Notes under the pieces: model-generated
What the model was told of the DNA's origin: nothing
What the model saw: only the letters and a program-made list of their open reading frames with translations
The model's database searches: none
Shown here: positions 43,748 through 52,934 of the stretch, piece by piece
Layout: every line of letters begins with the position of its first letter
Position numbering within the stretch: position 1 is the first letter of the stretch
Position numbers and translations under genes: made by a program
NCBI GenBank assembly: GCA_963664085.2
Contig: CAXXLO010000002.1
Location: 5,146,001 to 5,210,000 of the forward strand
Source: Bin5 sp022821545
GTDB lineage: Bacteria > Chloroflexota > Anaerolineae > Caldilineales > Caldilineaceae
DNA: 64,000 nt
Direction of reading: 5' to 3'

Positions 43748-44695
43748 ATGACTACGTTGCAGGATCACCCCGTCTCCGGTGGTCAGACGTTGCCGCAGCT
43801 TCCCAGCGCCCGCCGTGACAGCGTCTGGCGGCGCTTTCGCCGCGCCAGCCCATTCGCGCTCATCTATTCCGCCGCCATCCTGATCTTCTATACTATTATC
43901 TTCATCATCCCGTTCGGCACCGGCATCTGGCTCGCGTTCCAGAACTGGGACTTCATCACCAATCCCAAGTTTGTCGGCCTGCGCAACTTCACCAAGGCCT
44001 TTACCGACCAGTACTTCTGGCAAGCCCTGGAAAAGACGCTCCTCTTCTCGGTGGTCGAAATCAGCCTCGGCCTCACGATCGCGCTGCTCTTCGCCCTGGC
44101 CCTGAGCCAGATCCTGGGCAAATGGCAGAACATCTATCTCTCGCTCTACTACTTGCCTGTGATCACGCCCTTGGTGGTCTCCCTCTACCTCTGGCGCTGG
44201 CTCTACCGTCCCACCGGCGGCGCCTTCAACACGCTGCTCAGCAGCGTCGGCCTGCCCGAGCAGCCCTTCCTGGCCAGCCCGCAGCAGGCTCTCTGGGCGA
44301 TCACCGTCGTCATCATCTGGGCCCACCTCGGCACCGGCATCGTCCTCTTTCTCGCCGGCATTAACGACGTGCCGGAAAGCCTGTTCGAAGCGGCCCGCCT
44401 CGACGGCGCCGGCTTCTGGCAGTCCTTTTTCCGCATCACTCTGCCTCTGATTCGACCTGTACTGGTCTACCAAATGGTCGTAAGCGTGATCGGGACGGTG
44501 CAGATGTTCGAGGCTTTCTTCCTGATCCCGGGCCCGGGATTCAGCACACGCACGCTGGCCCTTTACACGTACGAGTTGGGTTTCCGCGCGCTCAATCTCG
44601 GGTACGGCGCGGCGGTCTCGCTGATCATTTTTATGATGCTGCTGGGCGCGACCGTCTTCCAACTCCGCCGCTGGCGGATTGAGTGGGAGCATTGA
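43748..44695 (+). CDS. Sugar ABC transporter permease (MalF/UgpA family)
   Basis: This 315-residue permease has six hydrophobic helices and an EAA loop reading FEAARLDGAGFWQSFFRITL, the contact for the sugar-type ATPase. It starts with an N-terminal cytoplasmic segment of about 35 residues, then FALIYSAAILIFYTIIFIIP. It is closely similar to the permease at 51114-52037 (NWDFI and FNTLLSSVGLP versus NWDYI and FNAILESVGLP). Confidence 0.9.
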   Translation: MTTLQDHPVSGGQTLPQLPSARRDSVWRRFRRASPFALIYSAAILIFYTIIFIIPFGTGIWLAFQNWDFITNPKFVGLRNFTKAFTDQYFWQALEKTLLFSVVEISLGLTIALLFALALSQILGKWQNIYLSLYYLPVITPLVVSLYLWRWLYRPTGGAFNTLLSSVGLPEQPFLASPQQALWAITVVIIWAHLGTGIVLFLAGINDVPESLFEAARLDGAGFWQSFFRITLPLIRPVLVYQMVVSVIGTVQMFEAFFLIPGPGFSTRTLALYTYELGFRALNLGYGAAVSLIIFMMLLGATVFQLRRWRIEWEH

Positions 44696-44701
44696 TGCCA
44701 C

Positions 44702-45595
44702 ATGGCCGGAACTGCTGACTCCAGAACTCTGCACACTCCAATCTCCCCCTTCCGCCGCTGGCTCATCTCGGGCAGGTGGACAAAGGCGGTGGTATTCCTG
44801 ATCCTGGCGTTTTTCAGCTTCGCCATGTTCTACCCCTTCATCTGGCTGCTCTTCTCCTCCTTCAAGACCGGCGCCGACATCGTAAGTCTGCCGGTTACGC
44901 TGTTGCCGAAGAAATGGACCCTGAGCGCCTATCTGATGGTGATGGATCCCACGAGAGCTAACCTGCCGATCGCCTACGTCAACAGCATCATCGTCACGTC
45001 CGGCACGGTCATCAGCGTCCTGATCACATCCTCCATGGGCGGCTTCATATTCGCCCGCCTCGAGTTCCCCGGCCGCGACTACCTCTTCTACTTTGTGCTC
45101 TCCACCACCATGGTGCCCTTTCTCACTCTCCTGATCCCCCTCTACATCGTCATGCGCGAGCTGAACCTGCTCAACTCGCTCTGGGGCGTCTGGGTACCGA
45201 GCATCTTCTCCTCGTTCGGTGTCTTCCTCTGCCGCCAGTTCGTCTACGGCATCCCCCGCGAGCTGTACGACGCCGCCAAGATCGACGGCAGCGGCGACTT
45301 CGGCATCTACCGCAACATCATCCTGCCCCTGACCAAGCCGATCCTCTCCGCCCTGGCGATTTTCGTTTTCCTCGGCGCCTTCAACGCCTACCTCTGGCCC
45401 CTCGTCATCCTCAACGAGGAAAAGAAGCTGACCCTTCCTCTCATCATCGCGCGCATGGCCAACCGCTTCGGCGGCACCGACTACCAGGCCGTGATGGCCG
45501 GCTCCGTCCTCGTCTCCATCCCGCCCCTCATCGTCTTCCTCATCTTCCAGAAAAACTTCGTGCGCGGCATTGCGTTGACCGGCCTCAAAGGCTGA
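44702..45595 (+). CDS. Sugar ABC transporter permease (MalG/UgpE family)
   Basis: This 297-residue partner of the MalF-type permease has six helices, SFKTGADI, the EAA loop ELYDAAKIDGSGDFGIYRNI and the ending NFVRGIALTGLKG. ATG 44702 lies 6 bases after the upstream stop. The same ending (NLVKGIALTGIKG) occurs in the paralog at 52050-52934. No ATPase gene follows in the operon, so the ATPase must be supplied from elsewhere. Confidence 0.9.
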   Translation: MAGTADSRTLHTPISPFRRWLISGRWTKAVVFLILAFFSFAMFYPFIWLLFSSFKTGADIVSLPVTLLPKKWTLSAYLMVMDPTRANLPIAYVNSIIVTSGTVISVLITSSMGGFIFARLEFPGRDYLFYFVLSTTMVPFLTLLIPLYIVMRELNLLNSLWGVWVPSIFSSFGVFLCRQFVYGIPRELYDAAKIDGSGDFGIYRNIILPLTKPILSALAIFVFLGAFNAYLWPLVILNEEKKLTLPLIIARMANRFGGTDYQAVMAGSVLVSIPPLIVFLIFQKNFVRGIALTGLKG

Positions 45596-45729
45596 CCCGA
45601 CACCCCTACCCAAGCCAGCGCCTCCATCGCGCTCCTCGCCTTGGTGCGGTTACGCCTTAGGCCCTCCCTTGTGCAGGGACCGCGTCCCCGCAACGCGTCC
45701 CGTCGTCTTCCCACCGCGCCGACTGTTCC

Positions 45730-45927
45730 TCACCATTTGCCGAGCCATTTGACGATGGGGCCGATGATCCGCTTTTGCAATGCCCTTGTCAGCCAACCGA
45801 GGAACGCCGCGACCAAAACAAGGGCGATAACAACTTCGAAAGGGAGCAAGTAGAGTAACTGAAACCCCGAGAAAACTTCCGCGCCAGTCATCCACTCCAC
45901 GAAAAGTATGAGTGCGATTAACGCCAC
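45730..45927 (-). CDS. Possible small membrane protein, 65 aa
   Basis: A GTG-started frame encodes VALIALILFVEWMTG, FQLLYLLPFEVVIALVLVA and FLGWLTRALQKRIIGPIVKW, that is, two hydrophobic helices and a basic tail (a positive C-terminal side). The base composition is less GC-rich than nearby genes. No ribosome-binding site was found. It is antisense to nothing known. Confidence 0.4.
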   Translation of the reverse strand: MALIALILFVEWMTGAEVFSGFQLLYLLPFEVVIALVLVAAFLGWLTRALQKRIIGPIVKWLGKW

Positions 45928-46072
45928 TATGCTCGGCGCACCCTGGCGCCGCTACGCCCCGGCATGGCCGAGATTGACAAGATATGACCTAATCCGGTAA
46001 ATATAACCGGCGCCGCCGTTAGCAAGGAGCGAAACAGGGCAAGGAAGCCTGCTCGCCGCCCAGGGGGAGAGC

Positions 46073-46969
46073 ATGAAACGCAGAATCGCCTTCGTAATTG
46101 TGGCCGCGTTCTTCATCGCGATCGTTTTCGGCGCCTCCCGCCTCCAGGCCCAGGGCGCGCTCACCCTTGAGGCGCTGGCCGAGCGCATCAATCTCCTCTT
46201 CACCGGCCAGGATGAGATGACCGAACGGCTCGCCGCGCTCGAAGCCGCGGCCGCGGCCAGGAACTGGCTGGCCGGCATTCCCATCCAGCCCGAAAACCGC
46301 TGCACGCCCTACGAGTCCGACGACTACCGCTATCCACAGAGCCTCGAAGCGCAGATTGTGGCGGAGACGGGAGGCAGCTTCTACAGCCCCTACACCGGCG
46401 AGACTTTCAGTTGGGCCGACGAAGTCGACATCGAGCACATCGTCGCCCGCAGCGAAGCCCACGACAGCGGCCTCTGCGCCGCCGACATTTTCACCCGCCT
46501 CGCCTTCGCCAGCGACCCGCTCAACCTGACCTTCGCCTCACCCCAACTGAATCGCGAACAGAAGGTGGCCAAGGACATCGCCGAATGGCTGCCGGACGTG
46601 AACCGGTGCTGGTTCGTCAACCGGGTCGTTGCCGTCAAGCGCCGCTACGGTCTCGCCATGGACCCGCGAGAGGCCGAAGCCGCCCTCGCGGTCCTCAACG
46701 TCTGCCCTTCATTCGCCATGCAGATCATCGCCCCCGCCCAAGAAGAGTCTACCGCCGCCCCCGAAGATAGATCCACATCGAACGCCGAATCCGACCAGGA
46801 CCCGGGTCCCCAAGTAGAGGGCGACCCCCTGGACCTGTACGACGACAACAACAACGGCCGCATCACCTGCGCCGAAGCCCGCCGGCACGGCATCGCCCCC
46901 GTCCGCAGCGATCATCCCGCATATCCCTACATGCGCGACGCTGATGGTGACGGCGTGGTGTGTGAGTAG
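46073..46969 (+). CDS. Secreted HNH-type nuclease (DUF1524) with C-terminal Excalibur domain
   Basis: This 298-residue protein has a signal peptide (RRIAFVIVAAFFIAIVFGAS, cleaved near 27), a coiled-coil stretch (33-62), a DUF1524-type HNH nuclease domain with VDIEHIVARSEAHDSGLC (metal-binding His122) and the Asn-Lys block LNREQKVAK (159-167), a low-complexity linker and a C-terminal Excalibur domain (LDLYDDNNNGRITCAEARRH, then DADGDGVVCE) that resembles an EF-hand and probably binds calcium. It is probably an extracellular nuclease. It stands alone between the two sugar transporter regions. Confidence 0.85.
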   Translation: MKRRIAFVIVAAFFIAIVFGASRLQAQGALTLEALAERINLLFTGQDEMTERLAALEAAAAARNWLAGIPIQPENRCTPYESDDYRYPQSLEAQIVAETGGSFYSPYTGETFSWADEVDIEHIVARSEAHDSGLCAADIFTRLAFASDPLNLTFASPQLNREQKVAKDIAEWLPDVNRCWFVNRVVAVKRRYGLAMDPREAEAALAVLNVCPSFAMQIIAPAQEESTAAPEDRSTSNAESDQDPGPQVEGDPLDLYDDNNNGRITCAEARRHGIAPVRSDHPAYPYMRDADGDGVVCE

Positions 46970-47009
46970 GCGCGTTCTCGGCCGCACGCCTGTGCGACTT
47001 TGATCCTGC

Positions 47010-47038
47010 TTGACAGTTGCCCCGCTTTCCACTATTCT
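47010..47038 (+). promoter_or_regulatory. Strong sigma-70 promoter of the large second island
   Basis: TTGACA (47010-47015, perfect) and TATTCT (47033-47038) are 17 bases apart. The first coding start is at 47349, so the leader would be about 300 bases long. It faces the 15 or so plus-strand genes that follow. Confidence 0.7.
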
Positions 47039-47348
47039 TTTCCGAAACCTGACCCAACAGTGTCCGAATGACTCGTTGCAGGGCCCTCCGGTCCCACTTC
47101 GGCGGTCCCGCACATCTGCTTTGAGCACATTTCGGCAATGGAAACTATCGCGCGCCGTTTTCGATAAACTTCTCCACCGCCCACTTCACATCTAATTGAT
47201 TGCAACCCGCACAACAGAATGCCGCTCGTTGCAGTCAGAATCCTCGCTATGCCATCCAGCGGCCGGGAGAAGATGTGCGAACCTTTTTCAGAACATAAGC
47301 CGCACACAGGACTGCCGTGCGGCCTCTCCCTGTAAGGAGGCGTAACAG
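47039..47348 (+). other. Long untranslated leader with a hairpin before the ribosome-binding site
   Basis: These 310 bases between the promoter and the first gene contain no supported gene. GCCGCAC (47299-47305) pairs with GTGCGGC (47317-47323), with an 11-base loop, and lies 10 bases before AAGGAGG (47334-47340). GCAAC/GTTGC near 47205-47235 could form a second stem. The layout would suit translational control, but I recognise no known riboswitch class. Confidence 0.35.
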
Positions 47349-48407
47349 ATGAACGGTTCTCCCATCCGCCTCGGCATCATCGGCATGGGTCCCGCCAACA
47401 TGGCCTCAACCATGACCATGCTCCAGGACGAGCCGGACCTGCGCTACACGATCACCGCCGCCTGCGCCCGCCGCCCCGACGTGCTTGAGCAGGCTGCCCG
47501 CCAGTTCAACATCCCGTACTGGAGCACCGACTACCGCGACATTGTCGGCCGCGACGACGTAGACGTCGTCTGCGTCTACTCGCCCGACGCCCTCCACGCC
47601 GAGTCCTGCATCGGCGCTCTCGAAAACGGCAAGCACGTCATGTGTACAAAGCCGATGGTCACCACCCTGGAGGACGCCAGAAAACTGGTCGACCTCGTGC
47701 GCGAGACCGGCGCCAAGTTTCTCGTGGGTCAGACAATGCGCTTCGACCGCCAGTTCCTCGCCGCCAAAAAGGTCTACGACGACGGGCAGCTGGGGGACCT
47801 GATCGCCCTCGAAAGCTTCTACCTGCACGACATGCGGCCCATTTACGACTACACGCCCTGGCGTCTGACCATGCCCCAGGACTTCATGTTCGGCGGCTGC
47901 GTACACAGCATCGACATCATCCGCGCCTTCGGCGGCGACATAAGAAGGGTCCACGCCATCGCCAACAAGGGCGGCCTCACGCCCGACTACCCCATCCAGG
48001 ACAATTTTTTCATCAACGCCGAATTCACCTCCGGGGTGATCGGCCGCGTATCCGGCCTCTACGGCATCGTCCATCCTCCCCTGCCGATGATGCAGTACGG
48101 CGTTTACGGCACAAAGGGCAGCCTCCAGGGCGAGTACACCGACAACGAGCCCGGCGAAATCCGCGTCGTTCTCGACGAAAAGATCGAGGAGGTTGAGACG
48201 ACCCCTTACGACGCCGAGACCGATCTCAGCGCCTACGGACACGGCGCCACCGTCATCCGCTACATGCGCCACTTCCAGGACTGTCTCGACAACGACAAGG
48301 ACCCCTCCCCCGGCGTCCTCGACGGCGCCAAATCGGTGGCCGCCGGCGTCGCCGCTTGGGAATCCATCCGCAGCGGCAACGCCGTCGACGTCTTCAACGA
48401 TTTCTGA
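47349..48407 (+). CDS. Gfo/Idh/MocA-family oxidoreductase (TKP variant)
   Basis: This 352-residue oxidoreductase starts with LGIIGMGPANMASTM (Rossmann motif) and has HVMCTKPMVTT near residue 98, where the usual EKP is TKP, so the Lys is kept, then LHDMRPIYDYTPWRLTMPQD. It resembles the protein at 52997-54025 closely (same TKP variant, HDMRP, GGC.HSID/GGACHPID), so the two are recent paralogs. AAGGAGG precedes the ATG. It is the first gene of the second island. Confidence 0.9.
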   Translation: MNGSPIRLGIIGMGPANMASTMTMLQDEPDLRYTITAACARRPDVLEQAARQFNIPYWSTDYRDIVGRDDVDVVCVYSPDALHAESCIGALENGKHVMCTKPMVTTLEDARKLVDLVRETGAKFLVGQTMRFDRQFLAAKKVYDDGQLGDLIALESFYLHDMRPIYDYTPWRLTMPQDFMFGGCVHSIDIIRAFGGDIRRVHAIANKGGLTPDYPIQDNFFINAEFTSGVIGRVSGLYGIVHPPLPMMQYGVYGTKGSLQGEYTDNEPGEIRVVLDEKIEEVETTPYDAETDLSAYGHGATVIRYMRHFQDCLDNDKDPSPGVLDGAKSVAAGVAAWESIRSGNAVDVFNDF

Positions 48408-48480
48408 ACGGTTTTTCGTTTTCCAGTCGCATCGCCCAACATGGCTCGTTGCCCAACATAGCACGGAGGAAGAAAACAGG

Positions 48481-49500
48481 ATGCCGCCAGTGAAATTCCT
48501 AATCTGCGGTTCAGGGGGAGCCGGCCTCCACTGCGCCCACGTCGCCGCGGCCGACGGCCGCGGCGAAATCGTCGGGCTCTTCGATCCCGTGGGCGCGCAG
48601 CTCGAAGAAGCCCTCGACAAGTACCCCAATGCCGCGGCCGGCGCCAACTACGAGAAGCTCCTCGACGAAACAAACCCGGACGTCGTCGTCGTCGCCGGGC
48701 CGGACCATCTGCACGCAGAGCAGACCATCACGGCCCTCGAACACGGCTGCCACGCGCTCGTCGAGAAACCGTTCGCCACCAGCGTCGCCGACGCCCGCCG
48801 CATGATCGAGGTCGAGGAGCGCACCGGCCTGCACGTCATGACCGACCAGACCATGCGCTACGTCTACCCCTGGCGCGAGATGGTGCTGGCGACCAAGGCG
48901 GGCGAAATCGGCGAACCGTTCTTCATCCAGGGCGACTATATCCACGACATGACCGCCTGGTACCGGCCTCAAGGCCGCCATCACACGCCCTGGCGCATCG
49001 ACTCCGAGAACCCGCAGAACATCCTCCTCGGCGGCGGCATCCACCCCATCGACCTCATACTGTGGGCGGTCGATTCGCCGGTCGAAGAGGTGTCCATGTA
49101 CAGCAGCGCGCGCTGCGTCCCCGAGTTTCCCAGCGAGGACTGTTACATACTGATCATGCGCTTCGCCAATGGCGTACTGGGCAAGTGTCACGTGACCAGC
49201 GGCTGCGCGGGGCCCACCTGGCATGGCTTTTTCGAAAGCTACGGCCTGACCGGCACTCTGAAGGAAGGCAGCCTCTACCGCCGCGACGAGGAGCCCGTTG
49301 CGTTGGAGAATACGTCTACCGGCAATGTGGTGGGGGGTCACGGCTGGGCCGGTTCGGTGGTGGCCTTTCTCGACCTGCTGGAGGGGAAGGCCGAAAACCC
49401 GATCACATCAAAAGCCGGGGCGAACAACGTCGCCGTCTGTGAAGCGGGGCTTATCTCGGCGCAGACGGGCCGGTCAGAAAAAGTTGAGTGGTTCTACTAA
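48481..49500 (+). CDS. Gfo/Idh/MocA-family oxidoreductase (EKP type)
   Basis: About 339 residues starting MPPVKFLICGSGGAGLHCAH. It has HALVEKPFATS near 93 and HVMTDQTMRYVYPWREM, HDMTAW and HHTPWRIDSENPQNILLGGG. It closely resembles the protein at 59750-60781 (MSKYRFLISGGGSAGRSVAQ, EKPLATT, MTDQTMRYMHPWHEM, HHTPWRIDRQNPQNILLGGG), so the two form a second paralogous pair. ATG 48481, with GGAGGAAGAAAACAGG upstream, is chosen over the much longer frame to 48193. Confidence 0.9.
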   Translation: MPPVKFLICGSGGAGLHCAHVAAADGRGEIVGLFDPVGAQLEEALDKYPNAAAGANYEKLLDETNPDVVVVAGPDHLHAEQTITALEHGCHALVEKPFATSVADARRMIEVEERTGLHVMTDQTMRYVYPWREMVLATKAGEIGEPFFIQGDYIHDMTAWYRPQGRHHTPWRIDSENPQNILLGGGIHPIDLILWAVDSPVEEVSMYSSARCVPEFPSEDCYILIMRFANGVLGKCHVTSGCAGPTWHGFFESYGLTGTLKEGSLYRRDEEPVALENTSTGNVVGGHGWAGSVVAFLDLLEGKAENPITSKAGANNVAVCEAGLISAQTGRSEKVEWFY

Positions 49501-49655
49501 GGCACTGCTAAGGCACCGTTGATGCCCCCGCTTGCGCAGCTGTCCGATACGGCGCATGCATGAATCGAGAAGAGGGCAACTGCCCAAAAACCATTGAAAT
49601 CAGGAAAGCAGTTACGACTCACTCATCAGAGCCCAAAAGGGCGAAAGGAAAACAG

Positions 49656-51026
49656 ATGATGCAGCGCAACACGCAGCGCCACACACTGAGTCGACGAAGT
49701 TTCCTGCAGCTTTCGTCAGCGGCAACCGCGGGCGCCGTGCTGGCTGCCTGCGCACCGGTCGGCAGCGACATGGCCGGCGGCGACATGGCCGACGACATGC
49801 CCGATCAGCTTGAAGCCGAAATCACCGTCTGGCACCAGGACTGGGACGGCATGAACCGCATCCTGGCCTGGGCCACCGAGGCCTTCGCCGAGGTCGAACC
49901 CGGCGTAACCGTCAACACACAGCCGATCGGCTACGGCGACCTGCTCGCCAAGCTTCTCCCCTCCATCGCAGCCGGCAATGAGGGCGACATCAACTACCAC
50001 TACACCGACTGGGTCGTCGCCACCGACGTATCTCAGGTCTTCCTCGAAATCACCGACCTGGCCGGCGGCCGCAACGCTCTCGAGGAGCGGTTCTTCCCCG
50101 CCGCCTTCACCGCCGTCAACGCGCCCGAAGGCAAGGCCTACTACTATCCCTACATCTCCGGCCTCTCCGACTGCGTCCTCGTCCTCAACACCGATCACTT
50201 CTCCGAAGCCGGCGGCGACTGGACCCAGTGGAGTGACCTCGGCGCCGTCATCGACGACTGCCTCAAGGTCCGGCAGATCGACGACGACGGCAACATGACC
50301 CACGCCGCCTGGACGCTGACGGGGATGTTGGGCCTCTTCCCCCAGACCCTTATGTACCAACTCGGGGGCGCGCCCTACGACGTGGAGACCGCCACCTTCA
50401 CCTACAACAGCGAAGCAGGCATCGCCGCCCTTCAGTTCATGCACGACATCATCTACGAACACCGCCTCTTCGACTGGGACTTCATCGACAACGTGTGGCA
50501 GGACATGGCCAACGGCATTCTCTCCATGGAAGGCATGGGCTCCTGGACCTATAGCGTCCTTGCCAACCAGTTCCCGCTCAACCTCGAAGCAGTGCCGATG
50601 CCCAGCCACCCGGACGCCGTCGAACGCATCCTCTGTCCCAGCCACATCGGCTCCTGGGCCCTCTCGCGGCGCCTGCGCGACGACTCCGACATGCTGAACG
50701 CCTCCATCGCGTTCATCGACATGATCATGAGCACGGAAGGGCAGCTGCAGGCGATGGAGTTCTACTCCGGCAGTCTGATGAGTCCGGCCGTCTACGCCGA
50801 CCCGCGAATCGAAGACACCAAGTACGGCGCCGTCTCCAAGAAATGCGCTCTCGGCGTCTGGCCCCACGCCCGCTACGCCGGTCACCACGTGGCCAACCCG
50901 GCCCCCGCCTGGCGCGAAGCCGAAAGAGCCCTCACCGGCGAGATCTCCATCCAGGAGGCCGCTGAAAACATCGACGCCGAAATGCAGGGCCTCGAAGACA
51001 CGGCCCTCGAACGGCTCAATGCCTGA
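49656..51026 (+). CDS. Sugar ABC transporter substrate-binding lipoprotein (family 1), Tat-type, second cassette
   Basis: This binding protein of about 456 residues has the twin-arginine signal LSRRSFLQLSSA, lipobox LAACAP, then ITVWHQDWDGMNRIL, IGYGDLLAKLLPSIAAG and YTDWVVATDVSQVFLEITD. It is a paralog of the protein at 42317-43657. The ATG at 49656 follows AAAGGAAAAC; the longer frame to 49560 is not family sequence. Two permeases follow, as in the first cassette. Confidence 0.92.
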   Translation: MMQRNTQRHTLSRRSFLQLSSAATAGAVLAACAPVGSDMAGGDMADDMPDQLEAEITVWHQDWDGMNRILAWATEAFAEVEPGVTVNTQPIGYGDLLAKLLPSIAAGNEGDINYHYTDWVVATDVSQVFLEITDLAGGRNALEERFFPAAFTAVNAPEGKAYYYPYISGLSDCVLVLNTDHFSEAGGDWTQWSDLGAVIDDCLKVRQIDDDGNMTHAAWTLTGMLGLFPQTLMYQLGGAPYDVETATFTYNSEAGIAALQFMHDIIYEHRLFDWDFIDNVWQDMANGILSMEGMGSWTYSVLANQFPLNLEAVPMPSHPDAVERILCPSHIGSWALSRRLRDDSDMLNASIAFIDMIMSTEGQLQAMEFYSGSLMSPAVYADPRIEDTKYGAVSKKCALGVWPHARYAGHHVANPAPAWREAERALTGEISIQEAAENIDAEMQGLEDTALERLNA

Positions 51027-51033
51027 TCTTGCG

Positions 51034-51075
51034 CGGCGGGCAGGGACGGTCCTACCGGGCCGTCCCGCCCAGCCG
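51034..51075 (+). promoter_or_regulatory. RNA hairpin between binding-protein and permease genes, second cassette
   Basis: A 16-base arm (51034-51049, CGGCGGGCAGGGACGG) pairs with 51060-51075 with two small mismatches and a 10-base loop. It starts 8 bases after the binding-protein stop. There is no T-run. The position matches the hairpin at 43693-43728, although the sequence differs. Confidence 0.65.
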
Positions 51076-51113
51076 CCCGACCCGTTGCCAAAACTCTGAA
51101 GGGGAAGGCAGCC

Positions 51114-52037
51114 ATGGCAGTCACAGCAGGGTCAAGTCCAGCTGGCGCCGCGCCGGTCAGGTCATGGCGCGCCTGGCTCTCGCAATACAGCTGGCTCGGT
51201 ATGGGCTTTGCCTTTTCGCTGAGCCTGTTCTACCTGGTGATGTTCGTCATCCCTTTCGGCACAGCCATCTGGCTCTCCTTTAACAATTGGGACTACATCC
51301 AGAAGCCGGTCTTTGTCAACACGCGCAACTTCGACAAGCTGCTCGGCGACCCCGGCTTCTGGAACGCGCTCTGGACCACTGTCAGATTCTCGGCCGTCGA
51401 GATCTTCGTCGCCCTCAGCCTCGCCCTTCTGCTCGCGCTTGCCCTCAGCCACCTGCGCCCCGTCTACCAGTACACGCTGCTCGCCATCTACAATCTGCCG
51501 GTCATCATGCCCGGTGTCGTCAGCGTCCTGCTCTGGAAATGGCTTTACCGCACCAACGGCGGCGCATTTAACGCCATCCTCGAATCGGTGGGCCTGCCGG
51601 CCCAACCCTTTTCCAGAAGCCCCGACCAGGCTCTCTGGTGTATAACACTCATGGTCGTCTGGATCTTTCTCGGCAACTCATCCATCGTCCTGCTCGCCGC
51701 CATCAACGAGGTGCCGGACAGCCTGCTCGAGGCCGCCCAGCTCGACGGGGCCAGCGTCTGGAAACGCTTCACTGCCGTCACCCTGCCCCTGATTCAGCCC
51801 GCCATGGCCTACCAGGTCGTAACCAGCATCATCGGCACCATGCAGATGTTCGAGCCCTTTCAGCTCATGCCCGGGCCCGGCCACAGTACTCGCACGCTCT
51901 CGCTCTACACCTATCAGCTCGGCTTCGAGGTGCTGAACCTCGGCTACGGCGCGGCCGTCTCGATCGCCATGTTCGTCATTCTGCTCAGCGCCACGCTCTT
52001 CGAGCTCCAGCGCCGCCGCAAGTCCTGGGACTATTGA
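51114..52037 (+). CDS. Sugar ABC transporter permease (MalF/UgpA family), second cassette
   Basis: This 307-residue membrane protein is a paralog of the permease at 43748: NWDYIQKPVFVNTRNFDKLL, a LLEAAQLDGASVWKRFTAVT EAA loop, and MQMFEPFQLMPGPGHSTRTL. GGAAGG precedes the ATG. It pairs with the following MalG-type gene. Confidence 0.9.
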   Translation: MAVTAGSSPAGAAPVRSWRAWLSQYSWLGMGFAFSLSLFYLVMFVIPFGTAIWLSFNNWDYIQKPVFVNTRNFDKLLGDPGFWNALWTTVRFSAVEIFVALSLALLLALALSHLRPVYQYTLLAIYNLPVIMPGVVSVLLWKWLYRTNGGAFNAILESVGLPAQPFSRSPDQALWCITLMVVWIFLGNSSIVLLAAINEVPDSLLEAAQLDGASVWKRFTAVTLPLIQPAMAYQVVTSIIGTMQMFEPFQLMPGPGHSTRTLSLYTYQLGFEVLNLGYGAAVSIAMFVILLSATLFELQRRRKSWDY

Positions 52038-52049
52038 CGGAGAAGCGCC

Positions 52050-52934
52050 ATGACCGCGACCATGACCGATCTTTCCCGCCTCTCGACGCCCTACTGGCAG
52101 CGGACGCGCTGGCAGACGTGGCTGCTCATCGCCGTCCTCATTGGCGGCGGCGTCCTGATGCTCTACCCGTTCGCGTGGCTCGTGCTCTCCGCCTTCAAAC
52201 TGTCCGCCGACATCATCCGCATCCCTCCCACGCTCTGGCCCGAAGAGTGGTCGCTCGACGCTTTCCAGGTCGTCCTCTCCCACAAGATCGGCGGAGGCAG
52301 CCTCGCCCGCTCCTACCTCAACAGCATCTTCGTCACCATCACGACCGTCATCGCCGTTCTCATCACCTCCACCCTTGGCGGCTACTGCTTCGCCCGCCTG
52401 CGCTTCCCCCTGCGCGAGCCACTCTTCTACTTCGTGCTCTCGACCACCATGGTGCCATTCCTCACGCTCCTCATCCCCCTTTACGTCGTCATGGACAGGC
52501 TCGAACTCCTCAACACGCTGTGGGTTCTGATCGTGCCCTCCATCTTCTCATCCTTCGGCATCTTTCTCTGCCGCCAGTTCGTCTACGGCATCCCCCTCGA
52601 GCTCTACGACGCCGCCAAGATCGACGGCGCCGGCGATTTCACCATCTACACGCGCATCATCGTCGGCATGATGAAGCCGGTCATATCCGTGCTGGCAATC
52701 TTCAGCTTCAGGGCCACGTTCAACGACTATCTTTGGCCCCTTGTCACCATCACCGACGCCGGCAACTACACCCTCCCCCTCGCCCTGCGCGGCATCGGCA
52801 ACTCTTTCGGCTGGTTCGACTATTCCAAGGTTATGGCCAGTTCCCTGCTCACCCTGATTCCGCCGCTGATCGTCTTTTTCATCTTTCAGCGCAACCTGGT
52901 GAAGGGGATCGCTCTGACGGGAATAAAGGGCTGA
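52050..52934 (+). CDS. Sugar ABC transporter permease (MalG/UgpE family), second cassette
   Basis: This 294-residue partner permease has LELYDAAKIDGAGDFTIYTR (EAA loop) and the ending NLVKGIALTGIKG. FVLSTTMVPFLTLLIPLYVV is also found, with single changes, in the paralog at 44702-45595. The gene is followed by a Gfo/Idh/MocA gene after about 60 bases. No ATPase gene accompanies the cassette. Confidence 0.9.
   Translation: MTATMTDLSRLSTPYWQRTRWQTWLLIAVLIGGGVLMLYPFAWLVLSAFKLSADIIRIPPTLWPEEWSLDAFQVVLSHKIGGGSLARSYLNSIFVTITTVIAVLITSTLGGYCFARLRFPLREPLFYFVLSTTMVPFLTLLIPLYVVMDRLELLNTLWVLIVPSIFSSFGIFLCRQFVYGIPLELYDAAKIDGAGDFTIYTRIIVGMMKPVISVLAIFSFRATFNDYLWPLVTITDAGNYTLPLALRGIGNSFGWFDYSKVMASSLLTLIPPLIVFFIFQRNLVKGIALTGIKG

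Noticed and set aside
43727..45613. A minus-strand reading frame of 628 codons across two sugar permease genes
   Set aside because: It is antisense to two genes with clear membrane helices and EAA loops. The translation is a low-complexity string of Asp, Glu, Gly and Ala, as expected from the GC-rich codons of the permeases read backwards.
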